Shown: positions 36,087-43,599 of the stretch, piece by piece
Layout: each line of letters opens with the position of its first letter
Numbering within the stretch: position 1 is the first letter of the stretch
Source of the DNA: Saprospiraceae bacterium
Lineage (GTDB): Bacteria > Bacteroidota > Bacteroidia > Chitinophagales > Saprospiraceae
Direction of reading: 5' to 3'
Assembly (NCBI GenBank): GCA_020627535.1
Contig: JAHDGU010000015.1
Location: 1-64,000, forward strand
Length of the DNA stretch: 64,000 nt
The notes under the pieces: model-generated
What the model saw: only the letters and a program-made list of their open reading frames with translations
The model's database searches: none
Told to the model about the DNA's origin: nothing
Position numbers and translations under genes: made by a program

Positions 36087-37553
36087 ATGGCAAAGCATAT
36101 TACACCTCGCTCTGAGGACTACTCTAGGTGGTATCAAGATATCGTGAAGAAGGCTGGTCTGGCTGATAATAGCGCTGTGCGCGGGTGCATGGTGATCAAG
36201 CCCTATGGCTATGCCATCTGGGAGAAGATGCGTGATCAGCTTGATAAGATGTTCAAGGAGACAGGCCATGTCAATGCTTACTTTCCACTCTTCATCCCCA
36301 AGAGTTTTTTGAGCAAGGAAGCGGAGCATGTCGAGGGATTTGCCAAGGAGTGTGCCGTCGTGACTCACCATCGCCTCATGAATGACCCCAATGGCAACGG
36401 AGTAGTGGTAGATCCATCCGCCAAGCTGGAAGAAGAGCTCATCGTGAGACCGACATCTGAGACGATCATCTGGAATACCTACAAAGACTGGATCCAATCT
36501 TACCGAGATCTGCCCTTGCTCATCAATCAATGGGCCAATGTCGTACGCTGGGAGATGAGGACGCGACCATTCCTCAGGACGGCAGAGTTTCTGTGGCAAG
36601 AGGGTCACACAGCACATGCCACGAGCCAAGAAGCTGAGGCAGAGGCGCGACAGATGCATGATGTATATGCAAGATTTTGTGAGGAGTTTATCGCCATGCC
36701 AGTGATCAAAGGATCCAAGACGGACAATGAGAAATTTGCCGGTGCAGAGGACACCTACACGATTGAAGCTTTGATGCAAGATGGCAAAGCGCTTCAAGCA
36801 GGTACATCACATTTCCTAGGGCAAAACTTCGCCAAGGCATTTGACGTCAAGTACCTCAATAGCGAGAACAAGGAAGAATACGTATGGGCCACCTCCTGGG
36901 GTGTCACGACGCGACTAGTGGGTGCTCTGGTCATGACACACAGCGACGATGAGGGTCTCGTGTTGCCACCGAAGCTAGCTCCGATACAGGTCGTGATCGT
37001 CCCGATTCCCAAACCTAGTCCAGAGATAGACGAGCTGGCTGAGAAGCTACTTGCAGGCCTTTCGGCCAAAGGGGTGAGTGTCAAGTATGACAAAGACGAT
37101 ACCAAGCGCCCAGGATTCAAATTTGCCGAATACGAGATGAAAGGTGTGCCCGTGAGATTAGGAATCGGCAAAAGAGACCTGGAAAAAGGCGTTGTAGAGG
37201 TCGCTAGGAGAGATGAAAAGACCAAAGAATCTGTCGCTGTAGATCAGGTAGAGAATCATGTGCTGAATCTGCTAGATGAGATCCAGGCAAATCTGCTAGA
37301 CCGTGTGAAGCGATTTCGTGACGATCATATTACTGAGGTCAATAGCTTCGATGAATTCAAAGAAGTCATCGAGGGGAAAGGAGGCTTTGTTTCGGCACAC
37401 TGGGATGGTACGACCGCCACAGAGAAAAAGATCAAGGAGCTCACCAAGGCGACGATCCGATGCATTCCATTGGATCAAGCAGATGAGTCAGGCACTTGTG
37501 TATTGACAGGAGAGCCTAGTGCGAGGCGAGTCCTTTTCGCGAAAGCGTACTAG
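36087..37553 (+). CDS. proS: Prolyl-tRNA synthetase
   Basis: Charges tRNA-Pro. Class II synthetase, 488 residues, of the short archaeal/eukaryotic type without the bacterial editing insert. Motif 1 region [16 protein letters not shown], motif 2 [21 protein letters not shown] and motif 3 [19 protein letters not shown] are present, as are an anticodon-binding domain (about 290-395) and a C-terminal zinc-like domain ending RRVLFAKAY. Length is usual. It stands alone between the low-complexity gene and a convergent lipoprotein gene. Confidence 0.97.
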   Translation: MAKHITPRSEDYSRWYQDIVKKAGLADNSAVRGCMVIKPYGYAIWEKMRDQLDKMFKETGHVNAYFPLFIPKSFLSKEAEHVEGFAKECAVVTHHRLMNDPNGNGVVVDPSAKLEEELIVRPTSETIIWNTYKDWIQSYRDLPLLINQWANVVRWEMRTRPFLRTAEFLWQEGHTAHATSQEAEAEARQMHDVYARFCEEFIAMPVIKGSKTDNEKFAGAEDTYTIEALMQDGKALQAGTSHFLGQNFAKAFDVKYLNSENKEEYVWATSWGVTTRLVGALVMTHSDDEGLVLPPKLAPIQVVIVPIPKPSPEIDELAEKLLAGLSAKGVSVKYDKDDTKRPGFKFAEYEMKGVPVRLGIGKRDLEKGVVEVARRDEKTKESVAVDQVENHVLNLLDEIQANLLDRVKRFRDDHITEVNSFDEFKEVIEGKGGFVSAHWDGTTATEKKIKELTKATIRCIPLDQADESGTCVLTGEPSARRVLFAKAY

Positions 37554-37555
37554 AA

Positions 37556-38347
37556 CTACTTGTACCGGATCTCAATCACATCTGGCATTTCCTTGCCTTC
37601 CATCAGCTCTATGAGCGTGCCTTTGATCTCTACGGTGTTTCCGTCGATCTTGGCTGATCCATCATTACAGGATATGATCTTTCCAGGCGCATGAACGATA
37701 TAGTTCCACTCCATCTCAAAGATCTCCAGCAACATCATCTTGCCAAAGTCGTCATCTGGCAGTGCTCTGAGACTATCTAGGCTACCCATGATATCTTTCA
37801 TCTCGGGATCATCAGTGATCTCAGACATATCTTGTTGAGGGATACGGATCTGCTTTGTCTTAGTGTTGTGCTCAAATTCGCTGAACAGCGAGGCTTCTTC
37901 GCCCATCGCAGCACCTTGATCTTCCTGCAATCGTGAGAAGGCAGTCATGATCTCTTGATATTGAGCCTCATCATCATACTGCATGAGAAATTTGATGAAG
38001 AACTCGTCTGCCACCGAATCCATTCGCATGTGCATTTGAATATTCTTGAGAACTTCTGGATTATCAATTTGTTCCTTTATCGAGTCAGGCATGATGTCAT
38101 ACATGACCATCATAGTATCCATGGATTTCCAGTCTTTGTCAGGCATGGTCTCATCTTCCAGAGATTCCTCGTCACTTTCAAGCTCCATCTCGATCATCAT
38201 CTGCATCATGTCTTTCATGCCACTCATATCGACAGTAGAGACAGATTTGCCGCTGCCATCAGCATTGAACCACATCTCCTGATTGATGGTGGAGCAGGAG
38301 GTCAAAAGGCAAGTAACTGCCCAAAGAAAAATCAGAGTCCTTCTCAT
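37556..38347 (-). CDS. Acidic Met-rich lipoprotein of unknown function
   Basis: 263 residues with a lipoprotein signal ending LLTSC (about residue 18). The mature part opens MWFNADGSGKSVSTVDMSG and is rich in Met and acidic residues (MKDMMQMMIEMELESDEES). It ends in a beta-rich stretch (GKIISCNDGSAKIDGNTVEIKG). It resembles unnamed Bacteroidota lipoproteins and I cannot assign a family. It converges on proS with two bases between stops. Confidence 0.75.
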   Translation of the reverse strand: MRRTLIFLWAVTCLLTSCSTINQEMWFNADGSGKSVSTVDMSGMKDMMQMMIEMELESDEESLEDETMPDKDWKSMDTMMVMYDIMPDSIKEQIDNPEVLKNIQMHMRMDSVADEFFIKFLMQYDDEAQYQEIMTAFSRLQEDQGAAMGEEASLFSEFEHNTKTKQIRIPQQDMSEITDDPEMKDIMGSLDSLRALPDDDFGKMMLLEIFEMEWNYIVHAPGKIISCNDGSAKIDGNTVEIKGTLIELMEGKEMPDVIEIRYK

Positions 38348-38361
38348 ATTGCTGGTATTCT

Positions 38362-38389
38362 GTATGCCAAGATAGTGATTTTGGCATAC
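38362..38389. promoter_or_regulatory. Inverted repeat upstream of the Met-rich lipoprotein gene
   Basis: GTATGCCAA (38362-38370) and TTGGCATAC (38381-38389) form a perfect 9-base inverted repeat with a 10-base spacer, 15-42 bases before the ATG at 38347 (minus strand). It could be an operator or a leader hairpin. Confidence 0.45.
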
Positions 38390-38439
38390 GACTCACTTGG
38401 CCTTGCTGAAGTAGATGAGTTGCTATGAGATCTCCACTA

Positions 38440-38453
38440 TTGATCGGAATCAT
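38440..38453. promoter_or_regulatory. FNR/CRP-like palindrome before the first CBS gene
   Basis: TTGATcggaATCAT fits the FNR-type consensus TTGAT-N4-ATCAA with one mismatch and is centred about 91 bases before the CBS-protein ATG. Similar boxes lie at 39368, 39390, 42394 and 42416. Confidence 0.5.
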
Positions 38454-38537
38454 TGATGGCCATGAGGAGTATCATTGTCGTCAGCAGAATTAGTGCTCAT
38501 CTTCGATATGTAGAATCACAGCTTAAATAAATACAAG

Positions 38538-38966
38538 ATGATCAAGCTAAAACAACTCATGACACCATTCCCTTACTGCCTGGAGGAAAATGCGCTATTA
38601 TCAGAGGCTGCCGAGGTATTTGACAAGGGAGCTTTTCATCATTTGCCAGTGCTCTCAGGCGAAGAGTGCGTAGGCCTGCTCAGTAAGACTGACTATCATC
38701 AGTTGCAAGATCGGTTTACACGACTGGGCTATGCCGGGATCGAACTGAAGAATCAGAGATTTATGGAGACAGTGCTTGTACGTGATGTGATGTCCAAGGA
38801 GCTGGTCACTCTTGACCTAGAGGATGATATATCCAAGGCACTAGATATCTTTCTGGAAAATCGCGTACACTCTATTCTGATTTTTGATTCCAAAAGGCTG
38901 GTTGGAATTGTGACAAGTTATGACCTTGCTAGATATTGTAAGCGGCTGGGTCACACAGCTCATTGA
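38538..38966 (+). CDS. Paired CBS-domain protein 1
   Basis: 142 residues forming one Bateman module: CBS 1 (about 1-60, LMTPFPYCLEENALLSEAAEVF) and CBS 2 (about 80-140, VRDVMSKELVTLDLEDDISKAL). Such modules bind adenine nucleotides and report energy state. There is no catalytic domain, so it likely regulates another protein. The adjacent K+ channel starts 19 bases downstream and a second CBS protein follows 1.1 kb later. An FNR-like box lies upstream. Confidence 0.9.
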   Translation: MIKLKQLMTPFPYCLEENALLSEAAEVFDKGAFHHLPVLSGEECVGLLSKTDYHQLQDRFTRLGYAGIELKNQRFMETVLVRDVMSKELVTLDLEDDISKALDIFLENRVHSILIFDSKRLVGIVTSYDLARYCKRLGHTAH

Positions 38967-38985
38967 TCTGTAGTCTATCTTGTAC

Positions 38986-39333
38986 ATGCTCAACGGAATC
39001 ATATCCTTCCTGTATGACAAAGACTACAGGAATCTGCTCATATCAAGTGTCTTGATCCTCTGTGGTGGGGCAACTTTCTATCATTTCGTGGAGGGCTGGT
39101 CTTGGGTCGACTCTATTTATTTTTCCTTTATCTCATTGACGACTGTGGGCTTTGGAGATATCACTCCGGAGACTTCTCTCGGCAAGATATTTACCATTTT
39201 TTACTTGACCATCGGTATCGGATTGATATTGACCTTCCTTGACATTTTATTCAAGCACTACTCTGTGAGTGCTAGAAATATGCAAAAGGCACAACCGGCA
39301 GATCTTGGATCCACTGGAGGGAAAAACTCCTAG
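38986..39333 (+). CDS. Two-helix potassium channel
   Basis: 115 residues with the pore architecture of Ion_trans_2 proteins: helix 1 (about 17-35), pore helix, selectivity filter TVGFGD at 53-58, helix 2 (about 65-87). There is no cytoplasmic RCK domain, only a short polar tail, so gating must come from elsewhere. The flanking CBS proteins are attractive candidates (inference). Starts at 38980 (TTG) and 38986 (ATG) are possible; I use the ATG. It belongs to the oxygen/redox island. Confidence 0.9.
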   Translation: MLNGIISFLYDKDYRNLLISSVLILCGGATFYHFVEGWSWVDSIYFSFISLTTVGFGDITPETSLGKIFTIFYLTIGIGLILTFLDILFKHYSVSARNMQKAQPADLGSTGGKNS

Positions 39334-39367
39334 GCGATCCTTCTTTGCTACTACATTGGACGAGTAG

Positions 39368-39403
39368 ATGATCATAATCATTGGTCAAGATGATTAACAT
39401 CAT
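39368..39403. promoter_or_regulatory. Two tandem FNR/CRP-like palindromes
   Basis: ATGATcataATCAT (39368-39381) and ATGATtaacATCAT (39390-39403) are perfect palindromes with four-base spacers, 22 bases centre to centre (two helical turns). They lie in the 126-base gap after the K+ channel gene, 57 bases before the small membrane-protein ATG. Confidence 0.6.
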
Positions 39404-39459
39404 TGATCCGATGAAATGCTCACTTGATCTTTGGGCCATACAACAAAAACACTATCATC

Positions 39460-39702
39460 ATGAAAATTCTATCAGCTTCCCTCTACACAGTTGTTCTTCG
39501 ATTCTATTTTCTCACTTTTTACGTGATTGGCGTAGTGTTGACAGGACATATGCCCTGGGCGCTCCTAGCATTGCCAATTTTTCTTTCGGCAATCCTTGCC
39601 GTGAGAATCTTTCCAGAAAAAGTCAAGCCCGTCACCAGCACCAAAGTTCGTTCCAGTGCACCGACGGCGGTATCTATCAATATCAATAAACAGGCAGCAT
39701 GA
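39460..39702 (+). CDS. Small two-helix membrane protein
   Basis: 80 residues with two hydrophobic segments (VLRFYFLTFYVIGVVLTG and WALLALPIFLSAILAV) and a polar tail. No recognised family. The ATG at 39460 gives the best start; an upstream in-frame ATG at 39424 adds 12 polar residues. Its stop overlaps the next CBS gene start by four bases, so the two are made together. It could anchor or partner the CBS protein, which has no membrane segment of its own. Confidence 0.7.
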   Translation: MKILSASLYTVVLRFYFLTFYVIGVVLTGHMPWALLALPIFLSAILAVRIFPEKVKPVTSTKVRSSAPTAVSININKQAA

Positions 39703-40130
39703 ATTTACTAGCACCCATCAGTAGTATCATGACCACTGATCTCATGACTGTGAGTCCTGAGGACACTTTGCAGACAATCCAGGAGATTTTTGATACGACA
39801 CAGATCAATCACCTTCCCGTGGTATCCAAGCGTAAGCTCGTAGGACTTATCAGCTCCAAAGACTTTCAGCGACAGCTAGGAAAACGCAATGACAGTCGCC
39901 AATGGCATTATGAGAAAGATCACATCAGAGCGAAGGATTTTATGACAAGTAAGCTCGCTAAGCTCAATGAGTATGATCGTCTAGATCTTGCTATAGATTT
40001 ATTCAAGCGCAATCGTTTTCACAGCTTACCTGTGGTAGATAGTCAAGACAATCTCGTCGGTATCGTGACGACGCATGATGTGATCGTCTTGCTCTCCGAG
40101 GCAACGACCTTGACCAGAGAGTATGCTTGA
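39699..40130 (+). CDS. Paired CBS-domain protein 2
   Basis: 143 residues, one Bateman module: CBS 1 with SIMTTDLMTVSPEDTLQTIQEIF and LVGLISSKDF, CBS 2 with AKDFMTSKLAKLNEYDRLDLAIDLF and LVGIVTTHDVI. Probable adenine-nucleotide sensor. It is coupled to the small membrane protein by an ATGA overlap and converges on the REC-Crp regulator gene, with eight bases between the two stops. Confidence 0.9.
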   Translation: MNLLAPISSIMTTDLMTVSPEDTLQTIQEIFDTTQINHLPVVSKRKLVGLISSKDFQRQLGKRNDSRQWHYEKDHIRAKDFMTSKLAKLNEYDRLDLAIDLFKRNRFHSLPVVDSQDNLVGIVTTHDVIVLLSEATTLTREYA

Positions 40131-40138
40131 ATGAGCAA

Positions 40139-41170
40139 TTACTGAGGTATGGATTCGAGTGCCTCTTTCTGGAGGACTTGGATCCTATCTCTATCTACGC
40201 TGATGAGGCCTTGAGATTTAAACTCTGACATGGTCCTGATGAGTGTCTCTTTGGCGATCCCAGCGATCTTGGCAAGATCATCTCGGCTGATTTCGACTTC
40301 GCTTTGTGAGCCTTCTGTGATCTTCAGGATGGCATTCGCAGTTTTCCTTCTTACCGAGCTATATGCTAATTCGAGGAGTTGCTCTTCGCCATGAGAGATG
40401 CGCTCTGCCAGAATTCTCAGCAGAGCGTTGGCACTGTCCGCTTGATTGAGCATGAGATTTTCGATACGATCGATAGCGATATGGAAGACCTCTGCGTGAT
40501 CCAGGGTCTCAGCACTTTCGCGATGAGACTTCTGTGTCAGCGCATCGACATGACCAAAGAGATCTCCTTCGTCATGGATATTAAGGATCAATTCCTTACC
40601 AAATTCATTGCTCCTGTAGGATTTGATACGTCCAGACTTGACCAGGTAGACCCAGTGACATCTTGTACCTGATCGGTAGATGACTTCTGATTTATCGTAA
40701 GATCTGAGTTCTGATTCTTGACACAGCTGTAAGATCTCAGCAGTGGCACGGTCTTTTGAGAAAAAACTCCTGCTCTGATTGGTCGTCTGACTTCCACGCT
40801 CGGCGGCTTTATTGAGTCTCCTCTGGATAGTCTCGAGAAGATCTGTATCATCAAATGGCTTGGTGAGATAGTCATCTGCACCCAAATTCATCCCTTTGCG
40901 GAAATCGATTTTCTCCGATTTTGCTGTCAAGAAGATGAATGGTATATACTTCGTGCTGTCACCACTTGAGAGGATTTTGAGTACCCCATAGCCATCAAGC
41001 CTTGGCATCATCACATCACAGAGTATCAAGTCTGGAAGATGCTCCTGTACCATGGCCACTCCTTTGATTCCATCTTCAGCCTGGTAGACTTCATAGCCAG
41101 ATAGCTCTAGGATCTCCACGAGATTGTCTCTGACTTCGAAGTTGTCTTCTATGACGACAATTTTTTTCAT
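40139..41170 (-). CDS. Receiver fused to a Crp/Fnr-type transcription regulator
   Basis: 343 residues. Receiver domain (about 1-120) with E8/D9, phosphoacceptor D52 in LILCDVMMP and K in YLTKPFDD. A cyclic-nucleotide-like beta barrel (about 145-250) follows and a Crp-type winged helix (about 270-335). The recognition helix reads AKETLIRTMSEF, keeping the E and R that contact TGA half-sites in Crp and Fnr. There is no cysteine set for an FNR iron-sulphur cluster, so the signal should be phosphorylation by the PAS kinase whose gene overlaps it (ATGA). It works like FixJ and FixK in one protein. Confidence 0.92.
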   Translation of the reverse strand: MKKIVVIEDNFEVRDNLVEILELSGYEVYQAEDGIKGVAMVQEHLPDLILCDVMMPRLDGYGVLKILSSGDSTKYIPFIFLTAKSEKIDFRKGMNLGADDYLTKPFDDTDLLETIQRRLNKAAERGSQTTNQSRSFFSKDRATAEILQLCQESELRSYDKSEVIYRSGTRCHWVYLVKSGRIKSYRSNEFGKELILNIHDEGDLFGHVDALTQKSHRESAETLDHAEVFHIAIDRIENLMLNQADSANALLRILAERISHGEEQLLELAYSSVRRKTANAILKITEGSQSEVEISRDDLAKIAGIAKETLIRTMSEFKSQGLISVDRDRIQVLQKEALESIPQ

Positions 41171-42390
41171 TGGGTCTTGGGAAGTGTGACGGTGAAGGTA
41201 GTTCCTTGGCTCTCTTTACTACGAAAAGTGATGCTGCCCTCGAGCATCTCGACATAGCGCTTGACGATATGAAGTCCTAGTCCGGTCCCTTTGATATTTT
41301 CGACATTTTGTGCTCGGAAAAATCTAGAGAACAAGTGCTTTTGATCTTGAAGAGGAATCCCAAGGCCATCATCGATCACATGGATCACCACTTGATCTGC
41401 TTGATCTTCCATCTGGATCTTGACCGTGCCTTCAGACCGGCCATATTTGATGGCATTGGAGACGAGGTTGAAAAATATGTTTTTCAAGATTCGAGGATCA
41501 GAGTCTATGCGGTAGCTGTTCGGGCCATCGAGACTGATGTTGATGCCTCTAGTATCCAAGGCCTTCATCTCTTCGAGTAGCTCTAGGAGGAGTTTTGACA
41601 GGTCAATTGACTCTGTGTTTGCCGAGATCTTACCTTCTTCTAGCTTGCTGAGAGATAGAAAGTCATTGAGGATTCCTGTGAGATTGTCCACAGCACTCTT
41701 GATCCTACTGATGTGTTTTTCCCGATTGGCTTGCTGTGCCTCGGTAGGGTACTTGGATATCAGTGCTGCACTTGACAGGATGGTACTGAGCGGCGTACGA
41801 AACTCGTGCGAGGCCATCGAGACGAATCTACTTTTCAATTCGCTCAGCTCTTTTTCTTTTTGCAGACTCGCTGTCAGCTCTTTCTCACTTTTCTTGAGCG
41901 CAGCGTTAGTTGCGAGTAGTCTATTGACTACACTTTCGAGCTCATCAGTTCTCTCCTGGACCTTTTTTTCAAGCGATGCATTGACTTGCTCGAGTTTTTC
42001 TCGACCTTCTACGATCTCCGAGATATCATGGACTACACCTGTAAATATGACACGATCATTGAGGAAGACCTCACTCACTGCTAGTCGAAAAGGGAATACG
42101 GTGCCGTCTTTTCTCTTGCCCTCAACATTGCGACCGATGCCGATGATCTTGGGTACCCTGGTTGTCACATAATTATTGATGTACTGATCATGCTGGCGTG
42201 CATCATCGATCGGCATGAGCATCTTGACATTTTGCCCGATCAGTTCAGACTCATCATAGCCAAAGAGGCTTGAGGCAGCCTTATTGAGACTTTCGATTTC
42301 GCCTCTTGCATTGATGGTGATGATGCCGTCAATGGCCATCTCTATGACGGCCTGTAGCCTCGAGGCGATATCTGCGTAGTCGGTACTCAT
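41167..42390 (-). CDS. FixL-like PAS sensor histidine kinase (probable haem oxygen sensor)
   Basis: 407-residue soluble kinase. PAS domain (about 8-128) followed by a coiled coil, HisKA with H195 in ASHEFRTPL, and HATPase with N box, DDGLGIPL and GTGLGLHIVKRY. The PAS segment RQHDQYINNY through PKIIGIGR matches the haem pocket of FixL: H67 stands where the proximal haem histidine is and R87 where the oxygen-contacting arginine is. Two other pocket residues differ (N73, K81). Likely an oxygen sensor for the overlapping REC-Crp regulator. No membrane segment. Confidence 0.88.
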   Translation of the reverse strand: MSTDYADIASRLQAVIEMAIDGIITINARGEIESLNKAASSLFGYDESELIGQNVKMLMPIDDARQHDQYINNYVTTRVPKIIGIGRNVEGKRKDGTVFPFRLAVSEVFLNDRVIFTGVVHDISEIVEGREKLEQVNASLEKKVQERTDELESVVNRLLATNAALKKSEKELTASLQKEKELSELKSRFVSMASHEFRTPLSTILSSAALISKYPTEAQQANREKHISRIKSAVDNLTGILNDFLSLSKLEEGKISANTESIDLSKLLLELLEEMKALDTRGINISLDGPNSYRIDSDPRILKNIFFNLVSNAIKYGRSEGTVKIQMEDQADQVVIHVIDDGLGIPLQDQKHLFSRFFRAQNVENIKGTGLGLHIVKRYVEMLEGSITFRSKESQGTTFTVTLPKTQ

Positions 42391-42393
42391 GGA

Positions 42394-42429
42394 TTGATAG
42401 GAATCATCCTATTCGATGATTACGGTCAT
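42394..42429. promoter_or_regulatory. Two FNR/CRP-like palindromes in the divergent kinase/usp region
   Basis: TTGATaggaATCAT (42394-42407) and ATGATtacgGTCAT (42416-42429, one mismatch) are again 22 bases apart centre to centre, like the pair at 39368-39403. They lie directly upstream of the FixL-like gene and 73-108 bases before the universal-stress gene. Confidence 0.6.
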
Positions 42430-42501
42430 GTGATTCAAAGATACTGGCCTCTAGTTTTGATCCCAAGGACTGAATTTAACCACGCATAAAGATTATCCAC
42501 T

Positions 42502-43575
42502 ATGGCTTCATTGAAAGTATTTGGCATGCCATCTATCAATCATAAGATGTATATCACTGAACTCACCAAGGAGATCAATAAGACCAAGGTAGAGGTCGAT
42601 ATACAAGAGATAGATGATATAAATGAGATGATGAAGGCGCAGATCAGCTCTATCCCTTCCATCCTATTTGACAATGGGCTGGTGATGAGCAAGGACACTG
42701 GACAGGATCTAACGGATTTTTTTAGATCTGTGGGCACTACAGTGAGGGATCTTTATCCGGCTGTCGCCAAAAAGAAAGTTCTAGTCGGTGTAGACTATTC
42801 GGCCGCCTCAGACCATGTGCTTCAAGCAATTAGCCACTTTTTGGACAGAAAGTCATGCAGTTTTCACTTTTTTCACGCAGTGAGACCTTATCCGTCTGTT
42901 TATGACGCTACTGTTGTCGATATGTCGCCAGACCTCGATCAAGCCAAGTCAGTCATAGAATTCAAAGTGCAACGATATTGTGAAGGTGTGGATTCTGAGT
43001 GCGAAGTAGTAAGTGGATTTGCCACGGATGAGATCATCTCTAGGTCAAAAGACTATGACCTCATAATCCTCGGTACCACAGGTGCTGGACAGAAGGGTGA
43101 AGTTGCATTCACACTCGGCTCAGTATCGCGCAACGTCGCCATAAATGCCAAGTGCCCCGTACTCTTGATTCCGCAAGACTGGCAGATTAAGGATCTTCAG
43201 AGAGTATTGATGGCTGAGGGAATGGAGGATAAGGCATTTGAATCTACCAGCTGGATGCTAGACCAGGACAAGATTGACTTGACGCGCATTCATGTGGCTC
43301 AAGAATTTGATTACAATCTGGTTTTTGATGCAACAGTTCTAGTCACCCAGAGATCGATTCCAGATGCCCTGCTAGAAGAGGCGCGAGTCCGCCAGAGTGA
43401 TCTGGTAGTCCTCAAGAAGACCAAGAAGAACCTGATCAAGAAGTGGATCGAGGGCAGTACCACCAATCAAGTGCTGAGAGATGCAGCTGTACCGATCCTT
43501 GTACTCCATCAGATCAAGTCCTGCAGATGCGGTGGCGAATGCAAAAAGTCGCCTGAGCATAGATGTCACCACTAG
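42502..43575 (+). CDS. Universal stress protein with N-terminal thioredoxin-like domain and Cys/His tail
   Basis: 357 residues. N-terminal about 80 residues resemble a small thioredoxin-fold domain without its CxxC (SLKVFGMPSINHKMYITEL). Then come a complete UspA domain (about 90-230) with KKKVLVGVDYSAAS and the ATP-loop GTTGAGQKGEVAFTLGSVSRNV, and a second, degenerate Usp-like half. The C-terminus is a compact Cys/His cluster (CRCGGECKKSPEHRCHH), a likely metal-binding tail. It is divergent from the FixL-like kinase and 24 bases upstream of ccoI, so probably part of the cbb3 operon. Confidence 0.85.
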   Translation: MASLKVFGMPSINHKMYITELTKEINKTKVEVDIQEIDDINEMMKAQISSIPSILFDNGLVMSKDTGQDLTDFFRSVGTTVRDLYPAVAKKKVLVGVDYSAASDHVLQAISHFLDRKSCSFHFFHAVRPYPSVYDATVVDMSPDLDQAKSVIEFKVQRYCEGVDSECEVVSGFATDEIISRSKDYDLIILGTTGAGQKGEVAFTLGSVSRNVAINAKCPVLLIPQDWQIKDLQRVLMAEGMEDKAFESTSWMLDQDKIDLTRIHVAQEFDYNLVFDATVLVTQRSIPDALLEEARVRQSDLVVLKKTKKNLIKKWIEGSTTNQVLRDAAVPILVLHQIKSCRCGGECKKSPEHRCHH

Positions 43576-43599
43576 ACATCCCAGGCCAAGTGACGATCT

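Noticed and set aside
36036-36797. 253-codon minus-strand frame
   Set aside because: Lies antisense to proS, whose identity is certain; no family features.
41537-42172. 211-codon plus-strand frame
   Set aside because: Antisense shadow of the FixL-like kinase; Ser/Leu-rich with no domain.
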